Assembly: GCF_947507565.1 (NCBI RefSeq)
Contig: NC_089184.1
Span: 248,001-312,000 of the forward strand
Length of the DNA: 64,000 bases
Source of the DNA: Oscarella lobularis
Lineage: Eukaryota; Porifera; Homoscleromorpha; Homosclerophorida; Oscarellidae
Reading direction: 5' to 3'
Below the pieces are notes generated by a model, which did not search any database, was not told the origin of the DNA, and saw nothing but the letters and a program-made list of their open reading frames with translations. Both the position numbers and the translations under genes were made by a program. Of the stretch, positions 20,446-31,600 are shown piece by piece; positions within the stretch are counted from its first letter, which is position 1, and every line of letters starts with the position of its first letter.

Positions 20446-20931
20446 TCACCTCCTTTCCAACTGTTTAAATTTCGCTTCGAGTCGTTTGGAATAGGCGTCG
20501 AGTTTGTAGGCGGCTTGTTCGAGCGCCGTGACGCTCTGCTCGAGCTGTTCGACCTGCGTCAGATAGGGCTCCAAGTTCTGGTACTTGTGATTGACGTCAG
20601 TCATTGTTGCGCTCAGATTCTCGGCGAGGTTCGCCATGTCGGCGTATTTTGCGATTGTGAGTCGATTTAGGCGCTCCAGGAGCTGGTATTCGTCCGCTGT
20701 CGACGAGAGCTCGCCGCGAAGGTAGGCAGCCGCTTTTTCGAACATGTCCTCGCATAGATCGAAGATTCGATGCGATTCGTCTTCTGTGGCGCACGCTTCT
20801 GCCGTTTCTTCTTCCGATTTCGCGTCATCCTGAGAATCTATCGTGTAATCAATTGCAATCGGCTGCTAGAAAGCACTTGCTTTCGATTCCGAATCGTCTA
20901 CTTGGACTTTGGTGCTTCCTTCGTCGTCCAT
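20446..20931 (-). CDS. BLOC1S2: BLOC-1 complex subunit 2
   Basis: Two exons: 20931 to about 20877, and 20446-20837. After an acidic N-terminus comes a coiled-coil protein reading LCEDMFEKAAAYLRGEL, YQLLERLNRLT, NHKYQNLEPYLTQ and ALEQAAYKLDAYSKRLEAK, which is diagnostic. The subunit belongs to BLOC-1 (lysosome-related organelle biogenesis) and BORC (lysosome positioning). Length, about 150 residues, is normal. Its start codon is only 45 bp from that of N-WASP on the other strand. Confidence 0.94.
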
Positions 20932-20976
20932 TTTGAGATAGGCACGCGCTTTAAAGATCACGTGAGAAAAGGAGTG
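20932..20976. promoter_or_regulatory. 45-bp bidirectional start region between BLOC1S2 and N-WASP
   Basis: The two start codons are separated by 45 bp holding one CACGTG box (20959-20964) and no TATA box. Transcript starts must overlap the opposite gene's first exon or lie within this gap. Confidence 0.7.
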
Positions 20977-22945
20977 ATGGCACAAGATCGACGAGCTCGA
21001 CCCCAGCAGCAGTCCTATAGGTCGAATCTGCTCGAAAACGACGAGAATGATGCTGTCATAAACATTCTGGGATCAAAACTAGTAGTGAGGCTTCGTTTTG
21101 GGAACCCGGCGATTGACGAGAGTAAAACGCCCATCTCAAATCGCAGATTCTCTCGTCGAGCGTTGCTCAACTGCTCTTCGCTTCGCCGGATCCGCGCAAC
21201 TGGACGAAACATCGCACCGGAGTCATCTGCTTCGTCAAGGATATGGCGAAAAAATCCTATTTCATACGAATGATCGATCTCCACGTAAGAACCACTCGAT
21301 CATTCTTCTTCTGCTTTTTATATCACACTTAGGCGCGCGTTGTCGCTTTCGATCAAGAACTGTACGAACAGATTCGCTACAATCCAGCCAAAGAACATTT
21401 CCATATGTTTCCTGGTGACGTAAGGAATTCGATGACTTCGAACGCTCACGTGACGTGACTCCTCCCTTTTTTAGAAACACACTGTTGGCCTAAATTTTGC
21501 CGATTCGCGCGAAGCAGATCACTTCAAGAACGAAGTGATGACGAAAATTAATCAATATAAACAAAAACTTGGTACACACATTCTTGTATCAATAGATTAA
21601 TTAATTAATTGATTGATTTTTGTAGCGAATCGACAACAGAGAAGAGCGGCTCCTTCGGCTCCAGCTCCAGCTTTGCCTTCTTCATCGGCTCCCCCTCCGC
21701 CGCCACCAGCTGCGGCGCCGTCGCAGAGCGGCGGAAATGTGTCAATTCCGCCGAGCGTTACAAGTGGGCCTTCGGCTGTGAACGTGAAAATGAAAGGGGA
21801 AAAAGGAACAGTGAGAGCGGCGAAGGGTGCACGTAAGAGAATCAATAAAAGTGATATATCAGGTCCAAGCAATTTCCAGTAAGGAGTATATAGAATTAGT
21901 ATTATTAATCTTCACCATCTGTGTACAACCTAGGCACGTGCAACACATTGGCTTCGATCCTCAAAAGGGATTCGATACAAACAACTTGGACAATAATTGG
22001 CGCAAACTCTTCGATCAAGTCGGCGTCACAAAGGACCAACTCGAAGACAAAGAAACTGCCCAATTCATCTACGATTTCGTCCAGAAACAGGGTGGCATCG
22101 AAGCGGCGCTCCAGAAACCTCAACAAGGTTCGTTAGCTCCCGCTGCTGCTGCGCCGCCGCCGCCACCGCCCATGGGTAACCCTCACATACGTTCCGCTGC
22201 TCCCGCTCCTCCCACACGCCGTGGAGCGCCTCCACCGCCGCCACCGAATCGCGGCAGTAGCGCCGGTCCTCCTCCACCACCGCCAACTCGCGGTGGACCA
22301 CCACCGCCTCCTCCAATGAGAGGCGGTCCACCTCCTCCGCCTCATATGGGTGCAAGATCTGGCCCTCCGCCTCCACCTCCCATGGGCGGCGGCGGTGGAC
22401 CTGTCCCACCGCCGCCACCGCCTCCTCCTGGGCCTCCTCCACCGCCCAGTGCTGGTCCTCCACCGCCGCCCCCTATGGGTGGCGGACCTCCACCTCCGCC
22501 GCCAATTTCTGGTGGTGGCGGCGGCGGAGGTCGGTCTGATTTGCTTGCGTCGATTCGGGCGGGCGCTTCACTCCAGAAAGTGGATGTTAATGAAATCAGG
22601 CCGGCGTCTACTGGAGATTCGAGGGGAGACTTGCTTGCTGCTATTAGAAAGGGGAAAAATTTGAAAACTGTGAGAAGGAAGGACATTGTTTATTTTCCTC
22701 TATTGATTGAGTTTTGATGTTTAGGTTACGGATGATGAAAGGAGTCCTCCTCCTTCAGGCGATGAAGGACTCAGTGGCATGGCAGGTGCTCTTGCAAGGG
22801 CTTTGGCTGATAGATCTCGAGCCATACAAGTCTCAGGTAATTTCTACAGTATGTATTTTTTTCTGGGTGAAGTAATCTCTTTTGCTTAGATGAGGAAGAT
22901 GACGATTTTGACGAAGACGATGATGACGAAGAATGGGACGATTAG
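20977..22945 (+). CDS. WASL: Neural Wiskott-Aldrich syndrome protein (N-WASP type)
   Basis: Activates the Arp2/3 complex downstream of CDC42. Domains in order: WH1 (about 20990-21570: NWTKHRTGVICFVKD, SYFIRMIDLHARVV, FHMFPGDKHTVGLNFA), a CRIB/GBD (21830-22120: ISGPSNFQHVQHIGFDPQKGFD), and a proline-rich region with many PPPPP runs (22135-22510). Then come two WH2 motifs (RSDLLASIRAGASLQKV and RGDLLAAIRKGKNLKTV) and a central-acidic tail ending in EEWDD. Two WH2 motifs point to N-WASP rather than WASP. At least eight exons; the first ends in CTAGTA/GTGAGG near 21085, the last is 22891-22945. A small unknown gene follows on the same strand. Confidence 0.95.
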
Positions 22946-23070
22946 TATGTAGTGCGGTTACCTGTTCGTGTGCCGGCGTGTGTCGGGAGTTTGTCAACCG
23001 GAAGTTTTACTTAGCGCACGCCGCACGTTCGATCTTCTCCCGGCCTCGTTCTCTAGAATTACGATCTCCC

Positions 23071-23438
23071 ATGGCTACTCAGATGCACTTCGAAGCTCGA
23101 AGAAGGCAATACATGCTCGACAAAGCGCAAGAGCATCGACAACGCCTGGAAAAAGTGCGCGAAGACGACCGCGAAAGTTTTGTTTACTCGGATGCACTTC
23201 TTAGGAAAACGAAAACGATCGTCCATCGACGTCGCAACAGTCGAATCGCCAGCGACCCGTCGACGAAGAAGCGGCAAAGAACATGTACAAGGAGCTGAAG
23301 CGACAAGAGAAAGCTCTGAGAAACAATTGCCTCGTCATGGGCCCAATCGAAAAATACACGGATGACGAGACGGTGCGGGCAAAGATCATCGAAATGGAAA
23401 AGACAGATAAAGGCATCGGGGTCGACGACTTCGAATGA
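23071..23438 (+). CDS. Small charged coiled-coil protein, unknown
   Basis: Two exons fit in frame: 23071-23154 and 23205-23438 (intron GTGCGC...CTTAG, 50 bp), giving 105 residues. It starts MATQMHFEARRRQYM, has an Arg/Glu-rich helix, then NMYKELKRQEKALRNN and IEKYTDDETVRAKIIEME, and ends GVDDFE. Not recognised. An unspliced reading is also open for 76 codons but then runs out of frame, and the spliced one keeps an acidic helical C-terminus. An ETS-like CCGGAAGT lies 70 bp upstream (23000). Confidence 0.6.
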
Positions 23439-23567
23439 ATGAATGAATGAATAAAAACACGTGACGTGAGGTTTGCAATGAAATATTTTTTGTTAGGAGT
23501 GGAAGTGACAAAAACGAAAGAGGAGAAGAGGAGAGGGAGGGGGAAAAAATCGAGTGTTTTGCGTGCT

Positions 23568-24378
23568 CTAGTCCTGCTTGTCTGACTTCTCTCCAGACAA
23601 CATGTGAGAGACGGCTTCCTTGGTTATAGCTGTTCCAGCTTGCGATGCCACCGATTCTCCTTCTTCTTTCACTTTGGCCGCCAATTTCTTTGCATCGGCT
23701 ATACCCTTATCGACTTTCTTTTCGTATTTCAAAAAGTAAGGCCGAACGATGCGATCATAGATAACCTTCGATCCATTGCTGGTTACAGGAACCATGCACC
23801 AGACGAGGAACAAACACTAAGGGAGGGTAAGGGGCAAAGAATTAAAAATCATTGGCCTCCCCGGTGTCAAGGATTATTATAGCAAGTTATTCGATTCCGA
23901 ACCTTGATGAGAAAATAGAATGGCATCCACGAGAGCAGGATGTCGGAAAAGAATTCGATGACAGTGAAAACGGCGAAGACGACCCAATAGGTGAGCCATT
24001 GGACGTCGTCATCCTTATCCTCCGTTTCGAGCGCCTTGCATCTAAAGTACGAGCGAGCGAAAGCGAGTGCGAGTGCCATTGCCGTCATTTCGACTTACGA
24101 TCGGTAAGCGGGGTAAATGACGCCAATGAAGTTGCACAGAAGTGCCGCGGCGTAGCCGAAGAGGAGATAGAAGCCGATTAAGCATCCGGCAGCTTAGAAA
24201 AGGTTCGCGATCGTAGGGAAACGCTTTTTTCGTCGCCGCGTGTAGTCTACCTACCGTATGCTTGGTAGATCTTCGGTATCTTGAATCGGGCTTCGGCCAT
24301 GCCCATCGCTTTGGTCACTGGGTTGTCCTGAGCGAGGAATTTGTCGAGGTTTTCGCGAATTGCTTTAGCTGTCGACAT
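23568..24378 (-). CDS. REEP5: Receptor expression-enhancing protein (TB2/DP1/HVA22 family)
   Basis: Four short exons. N-terminal exon: [17 protein letters not shown]...[11 protein letters not shown]. Middle exons: [27 protein letters not shown], then [41 protein letters not shown]. Last exon: [29 protein letters not shown] followed by a Lys/Glu-rich tail ending DKQD. The paired hydrophobic hairpins and the [11 protein letters not shown] signature identify the REEP5/6 branch, which shapes tubular ER. Length, about 190 residues, is normal. It lies tail-on to the upstream small gene (130 bp). Confidence 0.92.
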
Positions 24379-24501
24379 CTTCAATCCGGGATCGCGTGGA
24401 ATGCCCCGTCTTCGCCCCGAAAAAGGAAGGAAGCTCGCAAAGTAAACCACACGTCCCCAATCATCAAATAATCATTGTAGACCAATTTATAAGTGCTAAT
24501 G

Positions 24502-27015
24502 CTAAGAATCTTCTGCAAACAGTTCTACTTCGTCCGCTACGCTACCACGCTGACTACTCGCTTTCGCAGGAGAAAATTGATACTGTCCTACGGAAGCCTG
24601 AACGGGATACGGAGGTCTCGGCGCCTCCGGCCGTACACGAAAAGGAGGAGGTGCCTGTTGCTGTGGCAACCTTTGCTGCTGCTGCTGTCGTCCTTCTCGC
24701 CCGTTTCCCTGGCGCTGAGTGCGTCGCATCTCCTCCCTCTTCTGTTTCCGGCGCTCCGCCGGATCGGTCTTCATGCTCGACGTCTTGCTCAGACCGCCGC
24801 ACTTGAGCACCCATATGAGAATGAAGACCATGCCTAGAGCAGCGAGAAGCGTGAAAACGTAGTTCAATATGACTTGCGCCGTCCATCGAAATGAATTATC
24901 GATGGCCGGATCGCCGCTGTCTTCCGGCAAATATTCGCCCACGCCTTCGACGTTCGAACACGATTCGCCGCCGAAACCGGAATGACAAGAACAATTCAAA
25001 TCTACGCGAGAAAAATAATAAAATAAAATAAATGACTAAATTTTGATTACTTTTGCAGGTGCCCCTATGATTACAATTCGAAGGACAACCATAGACTCCT
25101 CCACAAATGACGTCATAGGGAGGACACTCCAATTGGACTTCATATCTGTTCCCTACAGGCGAAGTGAAGTCAATATTGACTGTTTTCATTTCCTTGCTGC
25201 ACGTGTATTCGGTTCCAGCGACGTCGATGGTCAGCGTTTCGTCTTTGAGACATTGGATGACGTAGCATCCACTTCCAATGTGATCGTGCTGCTCGAACGA
25301 CACCTGCTTCTCACCGTTGTACATCCACGGCGAAGCAAAATTGACGCATGACGACTGCAAGCCATATCGTTCCTAAAGAAACAATCCCTTCATCTATTTG
25401 AGTGATCCTAATAAACTTACGAGAAAATCATTGCTCGATGGAACAGCTGACGCATTCTTACAGTCAAACAATTTCAGTTTTCCGCCGCCGCCGCGTCTTA
25501 CCGGCTTCCAGTACGGACAATAATCCATATAAAAATCGGCGGATGCGTAGCGTTCAAAGTCAGCCAATTCAGCGCCGTCAAACGTTTGTGAAAAATAAAC
25601 GTACTTGCTGTCAACGTTTTGCGATTGTTTTTGCAGGTGGCTTTCGCCAACGTAACGATGTCCTACGGAACAGCGCGTCATTCGACTGACGTCCTCACCT
25701 AGAACACCGGTAAAGGGATAATCGTTTGGTGGAGTCAATGATGATTGGCTGGCAACAGCGGCGGAACGGAGACCCCATCGTAATTGATTCACAGAAGCTG
25801 ATTTTCGCCACGCGTCGTCGAATTGCTTCTGCGCGTCGCGCACGGCTTCGCCGTGCGAGAGCATGAAACCGAGGCAATTATCAGTGACAAAATTACAGCC
25901 GAGTCCCTGACCCCACGTCAATTGTTCGGCTTTTTTGAAATCGATTTCATACCAGCCGGTATCGTTGAGAAGAGCGAGTGTGAGTTGTGAGACGACGGCA
26001 CCCGGCGGAGGATCGGGGGTCATCAGTTCGCCCCAAGCGATACGTTGATTCCAGTAGGGTAGAGGAGATGATGACGTACTTGTAGCGAGAAGCATTCCAG
26101 CGAGGGAAGGACAAGCGTAATGATTGCGAGCTGCAGACTGAACAGTTGGTGCTATAAAGACGTATTCGCTGTTAGGAACGTGTCCGAACTGAATGAGAGA
26201 GAAAAAAGGGTGAATAATGTCACAATATAGAACGCTTTTTTTACCTTTCCTGACGATTGTGCTATAGTCCAATTAGATCGAACGTTGTCAGCGTGTTGCG
26301 ACCAATCAGGATACAAATCGACGGAAAATCCCAATAATTTAATCATCTCACGCAGCAACAATCCAAAATAATATTCAAAGTATTCGACGCCGCTGTGAAG
26401 ATCAGCATAGGGACAGATGTTGATATTTCCGGCAATGGGACGACGAAGACCATCGCTCTGTTGTCGACACGACGAAGACGTAAAGACGACTCCGGAGGCG
26501 CAATCCGATCCATTGACAGCCGTCACATATAGCAAATAATCCTTATTGGCGACGCCGGGCGGCAAGACGTCGTCGACGCACTCGAAACAGCGCGGGCACA
26601 CTTCGCTGAAGAAACCGCAACGTCGACACAAGCCCAAATGATCGGGAGGAACGGACGCCTCGCCGCACCGCGTCATCGTCGCGCACGCGTCCACGCACGC
26701 CGTCTTATCGGCCGTTAGACCTTTCGCGCCGCAATCGGGCGAAAGTCGAATGGGTTCGTGGTCCGTCGAAACGCGCAGGCGTTCGAGAAGCCAATGGGCG
26801 AGCGTTGGAACGAGCGTTCGCTTTACGTCGTTGACGAATCGAGCGTCGATGATGTTGTTTAGCGATTTGTCGTCGTATGTGACGTCGAGACGATAGGCGA
26901 CGATGTCCGTGGGCGCTCGGCGTTGAATCGATCGCGAGGCGACGCGGGCGGCCGAGAAGGCCAAGAGAACGACGATCAGACGTATGTCTACCCGCCACAA
27001 AATAGACGACGTCAT
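24502..27015 (-). CDS. LMLN: Leishmanolysin-like (peptidase M8) membrane protein with altered zinc site
   Basis: Four exons: about 26247-27015, 25419-26192, about 25036-25365 and 24502-about 25002. Signal peptide (LIVVLLAFSAARVAS), Cys-rich propeptide/catalytic core (CGAKGLTADKTACVDAC, GNINICPY, PDWSQHADNVRSNW), and the post-catalytic part with RNHYACPSLAGM, WGELMT, LALLNDTGWYEID and WGQGLGCNFV. An EGF-like module follows (CPSNCNHRGTCK...CSCHSGFGG), then a membrane helix and a Gln-rich tail. In active M8 enzymes the helix reads HExxH. Here the same place reads REMIK (residues 222-226), so both zinc histidines are replaced while the Glu and the third ligand His (NHYACP) remain. Peptidase activity is therefore doubtful; a binding or adhesion role is inferred. 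Confidence 0.9.
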
Positions 27016-27377
27016 TCTTTTTCTCTTCAGAATGATTGCATGCCTTTCTTTCCTCTCTGCGTTTTTCGTTCGACTCGACTGCGCGTGCGCGCCATCTACT
27101 CTCCATTCGGCGAATCAATGGCTTCGTTCTACGTCGTCAGTGGCTAAAGAAGGAGCTTGTTTTTTCTTCTCATTAGTGCTTCACTATCTCTCATCGTCTC
27201 GGTCATACTGAAATGACTGCGTGGCTAGTCTACTTCCGCGTTATTTCCGAGTTTACTACGTAAAAAGGCTTTTACTGTGCAATGCGCTGTGGCCTTGTCT
27301 AGAAGCCCGCAGGGCAGTTCTGGGGTCGTTCTGTTTCAAGTCGCATCCGGGCTTTGGTCACGTGGGAAAGGAAACGA
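27016..27377. promoter_or_regulatory. Divergent intergenic region LMLN-like / AAGAB
   Basis: 362 bp between opposite start codons. A CACGTG box is at 27359-27364, 13 bp before the AAGAB ATG. No other gene is seen. Confidence 0.5.
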
Positions 27378-28573
27378 ATGGCTTCGTCCAGAGACGTCGT
27401 TTTGATCGCGAATTGCAGCCGAAACATCGATCCATTACAACTAGCCAAAGGTAAATAGACTGCACTTCACCTTAGTCATGTGTCCATTCGCTGTTTTATC
27501 TCCTATCGCAGACGTCTGCGATGTTCGCGACCATTCGAACGCAACCAAACACGAAGACGGGCTCACGTCATTCAGCTGGAAAATCGACAATAAGTATTAC
27601 AGTGCAGACGTCGAAATCGTCGTCGTTTCGACGTCAGCCAACCTGCCTTCATTCGACCACGCCCTCTTCAACAGCGTCGACGGTTTGGTCCTTCTCTTCG
27701 ATCCCAATGAGGTATGACTGCCTGTCAATATTATTAATTTTATTAGCCTATGTCTGATTTTGAAGCCGACGACTTTTGAAGAAACGAAACGTTGGCTTCG
27801 GTTTGTGGAGAAACAGGAACCAAACGTTCTTTTGCTTGTCTGTAATCAATTCAATGATGAGGACGATGCTAGTGGTGTCGAGCGAGACGTTGCACTGCAG
27901 TGGTGCGTCCATCATTCCTTCGAGCTCGTCGAATTGAAAGCAGAGGATGGAGGTATTGCAAGGATTACTGAAGCGTTACAAAGTAACACGTGGTCTGGAA
28001 TGAGCATGAAAGGTGACGTAGTACAGGGAAGAGAATGACGAGACATTGATTCTGTTTCTTAGGTGAATCTTCCCCGTCACAAAATGCAAAAGATCCTCAG
28101 GCAGTGGTACACATTTTCTCTTTAGAAACAAAACATTTCCTATGTTATATTTATAGGATAAAGAGGCAACGAACTCTGATGGTGTTGTTTCCAGTCGAAA
28201 CGTGGCCGAAAGTCTTGATGAGAAAGGTAAGAAAAGGCGTTGATGCTGTGCTCGTTTGCATCGCTGGTGGTACCTTAGATTCCGGCGATTTGACGTTGGA
28301 AGAAGGAGAATCGTTCGAGAGCTTGTTTGGGAAAATGAGATCGATGAAAGGTTACATTTTCGTGTGACCACTGTCACACATCAGCACAACGTTGTATCCG
28401 TAGAAAAAGCCGCCACTTTGCCAGATGAAGAAAGGAGACAGTATGCCGAAAAGGTGAACAAATGAGAAATAATTATCTCCTTATGACTTGTCTCTTTTCA
28501 GGTTGCTTTGGCTTTTTGGCATGCCATGGGCGGCGATGAAGACGAAGTTAAAGGAATAGACGATCTCACCTGA
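27378..28573 (+). CDS. AAGAB: Alpha- and gamma-adaptin-binding protein p34
   Basis: A multi-exon gene of about 260 codons. N-terminal Rab-like domain: VVLIANCSRN, SFSWKIDNKYYSADVEIVVVS, VDGLVLLFDPNE, VLLLVCNQFN and QWCVHHSFELVELKAE...RITEALQSNTWS. C-terminal helix: [28 protein letters not shown]. Both ends match AAGAB, the cytosolic chaperone that stabilises AP-1 gamma and AP-2 alpha subunits during adaptor assembly. NBAS starts 76 bp downstream on the same strand. Confidence 0.92.
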
Positions 28574-28648
28574 CAAGCGATTGAATGAATACATATTAGT
28601 TTAGGGTATTAAAATACATTGTGTAGACATACGGGACTCGGCGATGCG

Positions 28649-31600
28649 ATGGATCCCATTTTGTACGATCTTCTTCTTATCGATGACTGGAACGACGACG
28701 AAGGAGACGGAAAAGTAATGGTGAACGTTTAATCGCCGCAATAGGTGACAGCTATTCGCAGAAAAGCGAAGAAACGAGCCAACGTCAAACAATCCTAGAA
28801 AAACTCTCTTTTTTGAGCAAAGGTAGGACTATACGAGCTCTTTTCCAAACGATTAAACATTTTTGTTGACTCTCAGATGCCTTCGACTTCGCTTCGAGCG
28901 TATTTGGCGGCAGACTCGCGACTCGCATTCGCGAGTCTCTCGTCGCTCGAATCGAGAACAATATCCCTTGGAGCCTCGCCTTAGCCGAGTAAGCACATAT
29001 AAGAACAAACGCGAGAGTCAAACATATACTGTTCGACCCAGAAACGGTCACAATTTGGCTTTAATTCGAGAAGCGGAAATCGAAATTCGATCAGCACGTG
29101 ACCGGTTCAATAGTGTAGCAATTGTCCAAGGTCAGCAAAAAAGACGTAGTTGAAAATTTAAAAAAAATTGACGGTGACGCAGTGTCGCCTGATTCTCATC
29201 CAAAATGGTCTCAATCATCATGGAGTCCTGATGGATCCCTTTTGGTTATCCTATCTAGGTAGAATTTTTCATAAGTACAGTCCTTTTAATTAAACAGTGT
29301 TTCGTTCTCTTATAGTTTGGGTGGGGTGTGTATTGTATCAGATACGGGGCAGTTGCTTGTTAGCATCTCCAGTGAGACGACTAGATTTGATTTTCGCAAG
29401 GCTCCAGCTGGAATAGCATTTCTTCCGTGTCAAAAGGGAACCCAAGGGTATAACAATATATTTAATCATTTAGAAATACTTATCTTTACCTCTTCCTATA
29501 GGCTTTATGAGCTTGTGACAATCAGCTATGGCGGACTACTGCGAAATTATCTTATAAGGTAATAATAATAATTAAATCAACGTTCCCAAAGTATTTAATT
29601 TTAGGTCTCGTTCTGAGTGCATTCTGCAACACACGTTTTCCTTCTCGGATTACTTGCCGGGCTTTGTTGGCTCCTTTGCCTACTCGCCATCTCACCGTCT
29701 CCTCTTCGTTGGAAGCTGCAGTTCCAAAGCAGACGATAGCACGAGCGTTGTATCGTCCGTCAGCTCGTGGCGGATCCTCGACGGCGCTCCTTATTACGTC
29801 AAGGGTTTGACGTCAGCAGAAGGATTCAAAGTGAAGAAATCACAAGCTATTGATATAGTATTATACATCCTATGTTTGCTCTAGAAAAAAGCGTTCTTTT
29901 CATCGTTTTTCTCCAAGTCAACGAATCTCGTTAGTTGTTTCGATATGATTAGGGCTTCCTCTTTTATTTTTCTACGCGCCAGGATCTCGTTTTTCGAATG
30001 GGTCTTTCTCCCGACGGCAATCGGTTGGCTACTCTGGATTGCCTTGGCCAATTGACCGTCTGGCATCTTCCCTCGCTGACAAAGTACCACGAATGGAATT
30101 ACGAAAGCCAGGCAAGGAAAATAGTGTCTAAGTATTATTTATATATTCTCTACGCGTAGCTGGATCTTTTACACGAAAATCAGCAGAGCAAAAAATGTAA
30201 AAATGACGTTTATATATCGCAATAATTCGAATTAAATTCATTGATTTAGTTGAGGATTATTTCGTGAGCATTCAGTGGTGGTCAAACGAAGTAATACCAC
30301 ACATAGTAGACCCATTAGAAAAGAGTATGACTGTTCCTCTCTCTCTCCTAGGCATTGATCCTCACTCAAAAATCAGGATTAGTGACAGTCGTCTCAGTTA
30401 ATAACGAAACGTAGAATAAATCAAATGATTAAATAGAAACTAGTCTAAATTTTTTTCTCATAGGCTCACTAGTCTATTTGAAGCGTCGGAGCATTTCGAA
30501 TCGGGCTGCCATATCACGTCAACGACCAATAGGGGCTTCTTTATTCTCGACGTACGTACAGTAGAGATATTTCATGACGATATTGACAGTTGCACTTCTC
30601 ACAGTGCGAAGGAAAAGTCAAGCGAAGATTGACGCAGCTCTTCGTCGTCAGTGACGACGAGAAAAACGAAGACGACGATTTCGATCGAGACGAATCGTTC
30701 CTGAAACGAACAATCAAACAAGTAAGTAGATTTCCTAAACTTTGATTTCAAAAAAACGTAGACTTTTCTAGATTCTTTACTTTCTTACTGATAACAATAG
30801 ATTCAGGCCAGCTAGCCAGTTGTCATCGCAACAAAGCGTCAAACGCTTGTATCATCTCTCCTTTCTACAGTCCATGACGCCAAAAGAATTATTCGACAGA
30901 AAAGTATAATGACTATATATAGGCACGTGAGTGATTTCCTACTTGATTGATTTTTTCGCGCGTAGCTTGAACAGGAGCATTATGGCGATGCCATTGCTCT
31001 CGCTCAGCGATTCAATTTGGATACGGATCTCGTCTATAAAACGCAATGGAAGGCTTGCGAGAACATTTCCAAGGCATCAATATCTGATTATTTGGTGCGG
31101 AAAAGCGTGCACTTTTGACGATGAAAAGACGTGTTTTTCTATTTCTTAGGCGAAAGTTTCTGATGATGCTTGGGTTATTAGGGAGTGTTTGTCGAGAATA
31201 CCAGACAACTTCAATGCAGCGAAAGAACTGGTACTATACGGTTTAGAAAAAACAGAAAGCACTGTCGGAAATGACGACGAGAAACTTAGGTACATAAGTC
31301 ACTATCTCGCCTTTTTACGTCATATTTTTCAGTCTTACCGCTGAGCAAATTCATCTCTGTCGATGCCGTCGCAAGTTTTTGATCTATTCCGATAGACTAC
31401 TAACGTTTCAGGTGATTGTTCCTTTATCTTATATTATCTTCGCTGTTATTTCTACTGTAGGAAATTCTCGGTGGTCCTCGCTTTGTTGACGAACGTTTCA
31501 GCGCGGAGAAGTACCGTCAGTTTCGAACGAAAGATGCTCTAGAGCTTGCTATCACATACGCTCAAGTACGAGCTGTCTATCTCTATTATTTTAGTCACTT

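Noticed and set aside
22065-22686. Long open frames on both strands under the N-WASP proline-rich region
   Set aside because: They are by-products of CCN/GGN repeats; the N-WASP frame alone has the WH2 and CRIB motifs.
23071-23298. Unspliced 76-codon reading of the small gene at 23 kb
   Set aside because: It ends in a random-looking basic stretch, while a 50-bp intron restores a 105-residue protein with an acidic helical end.
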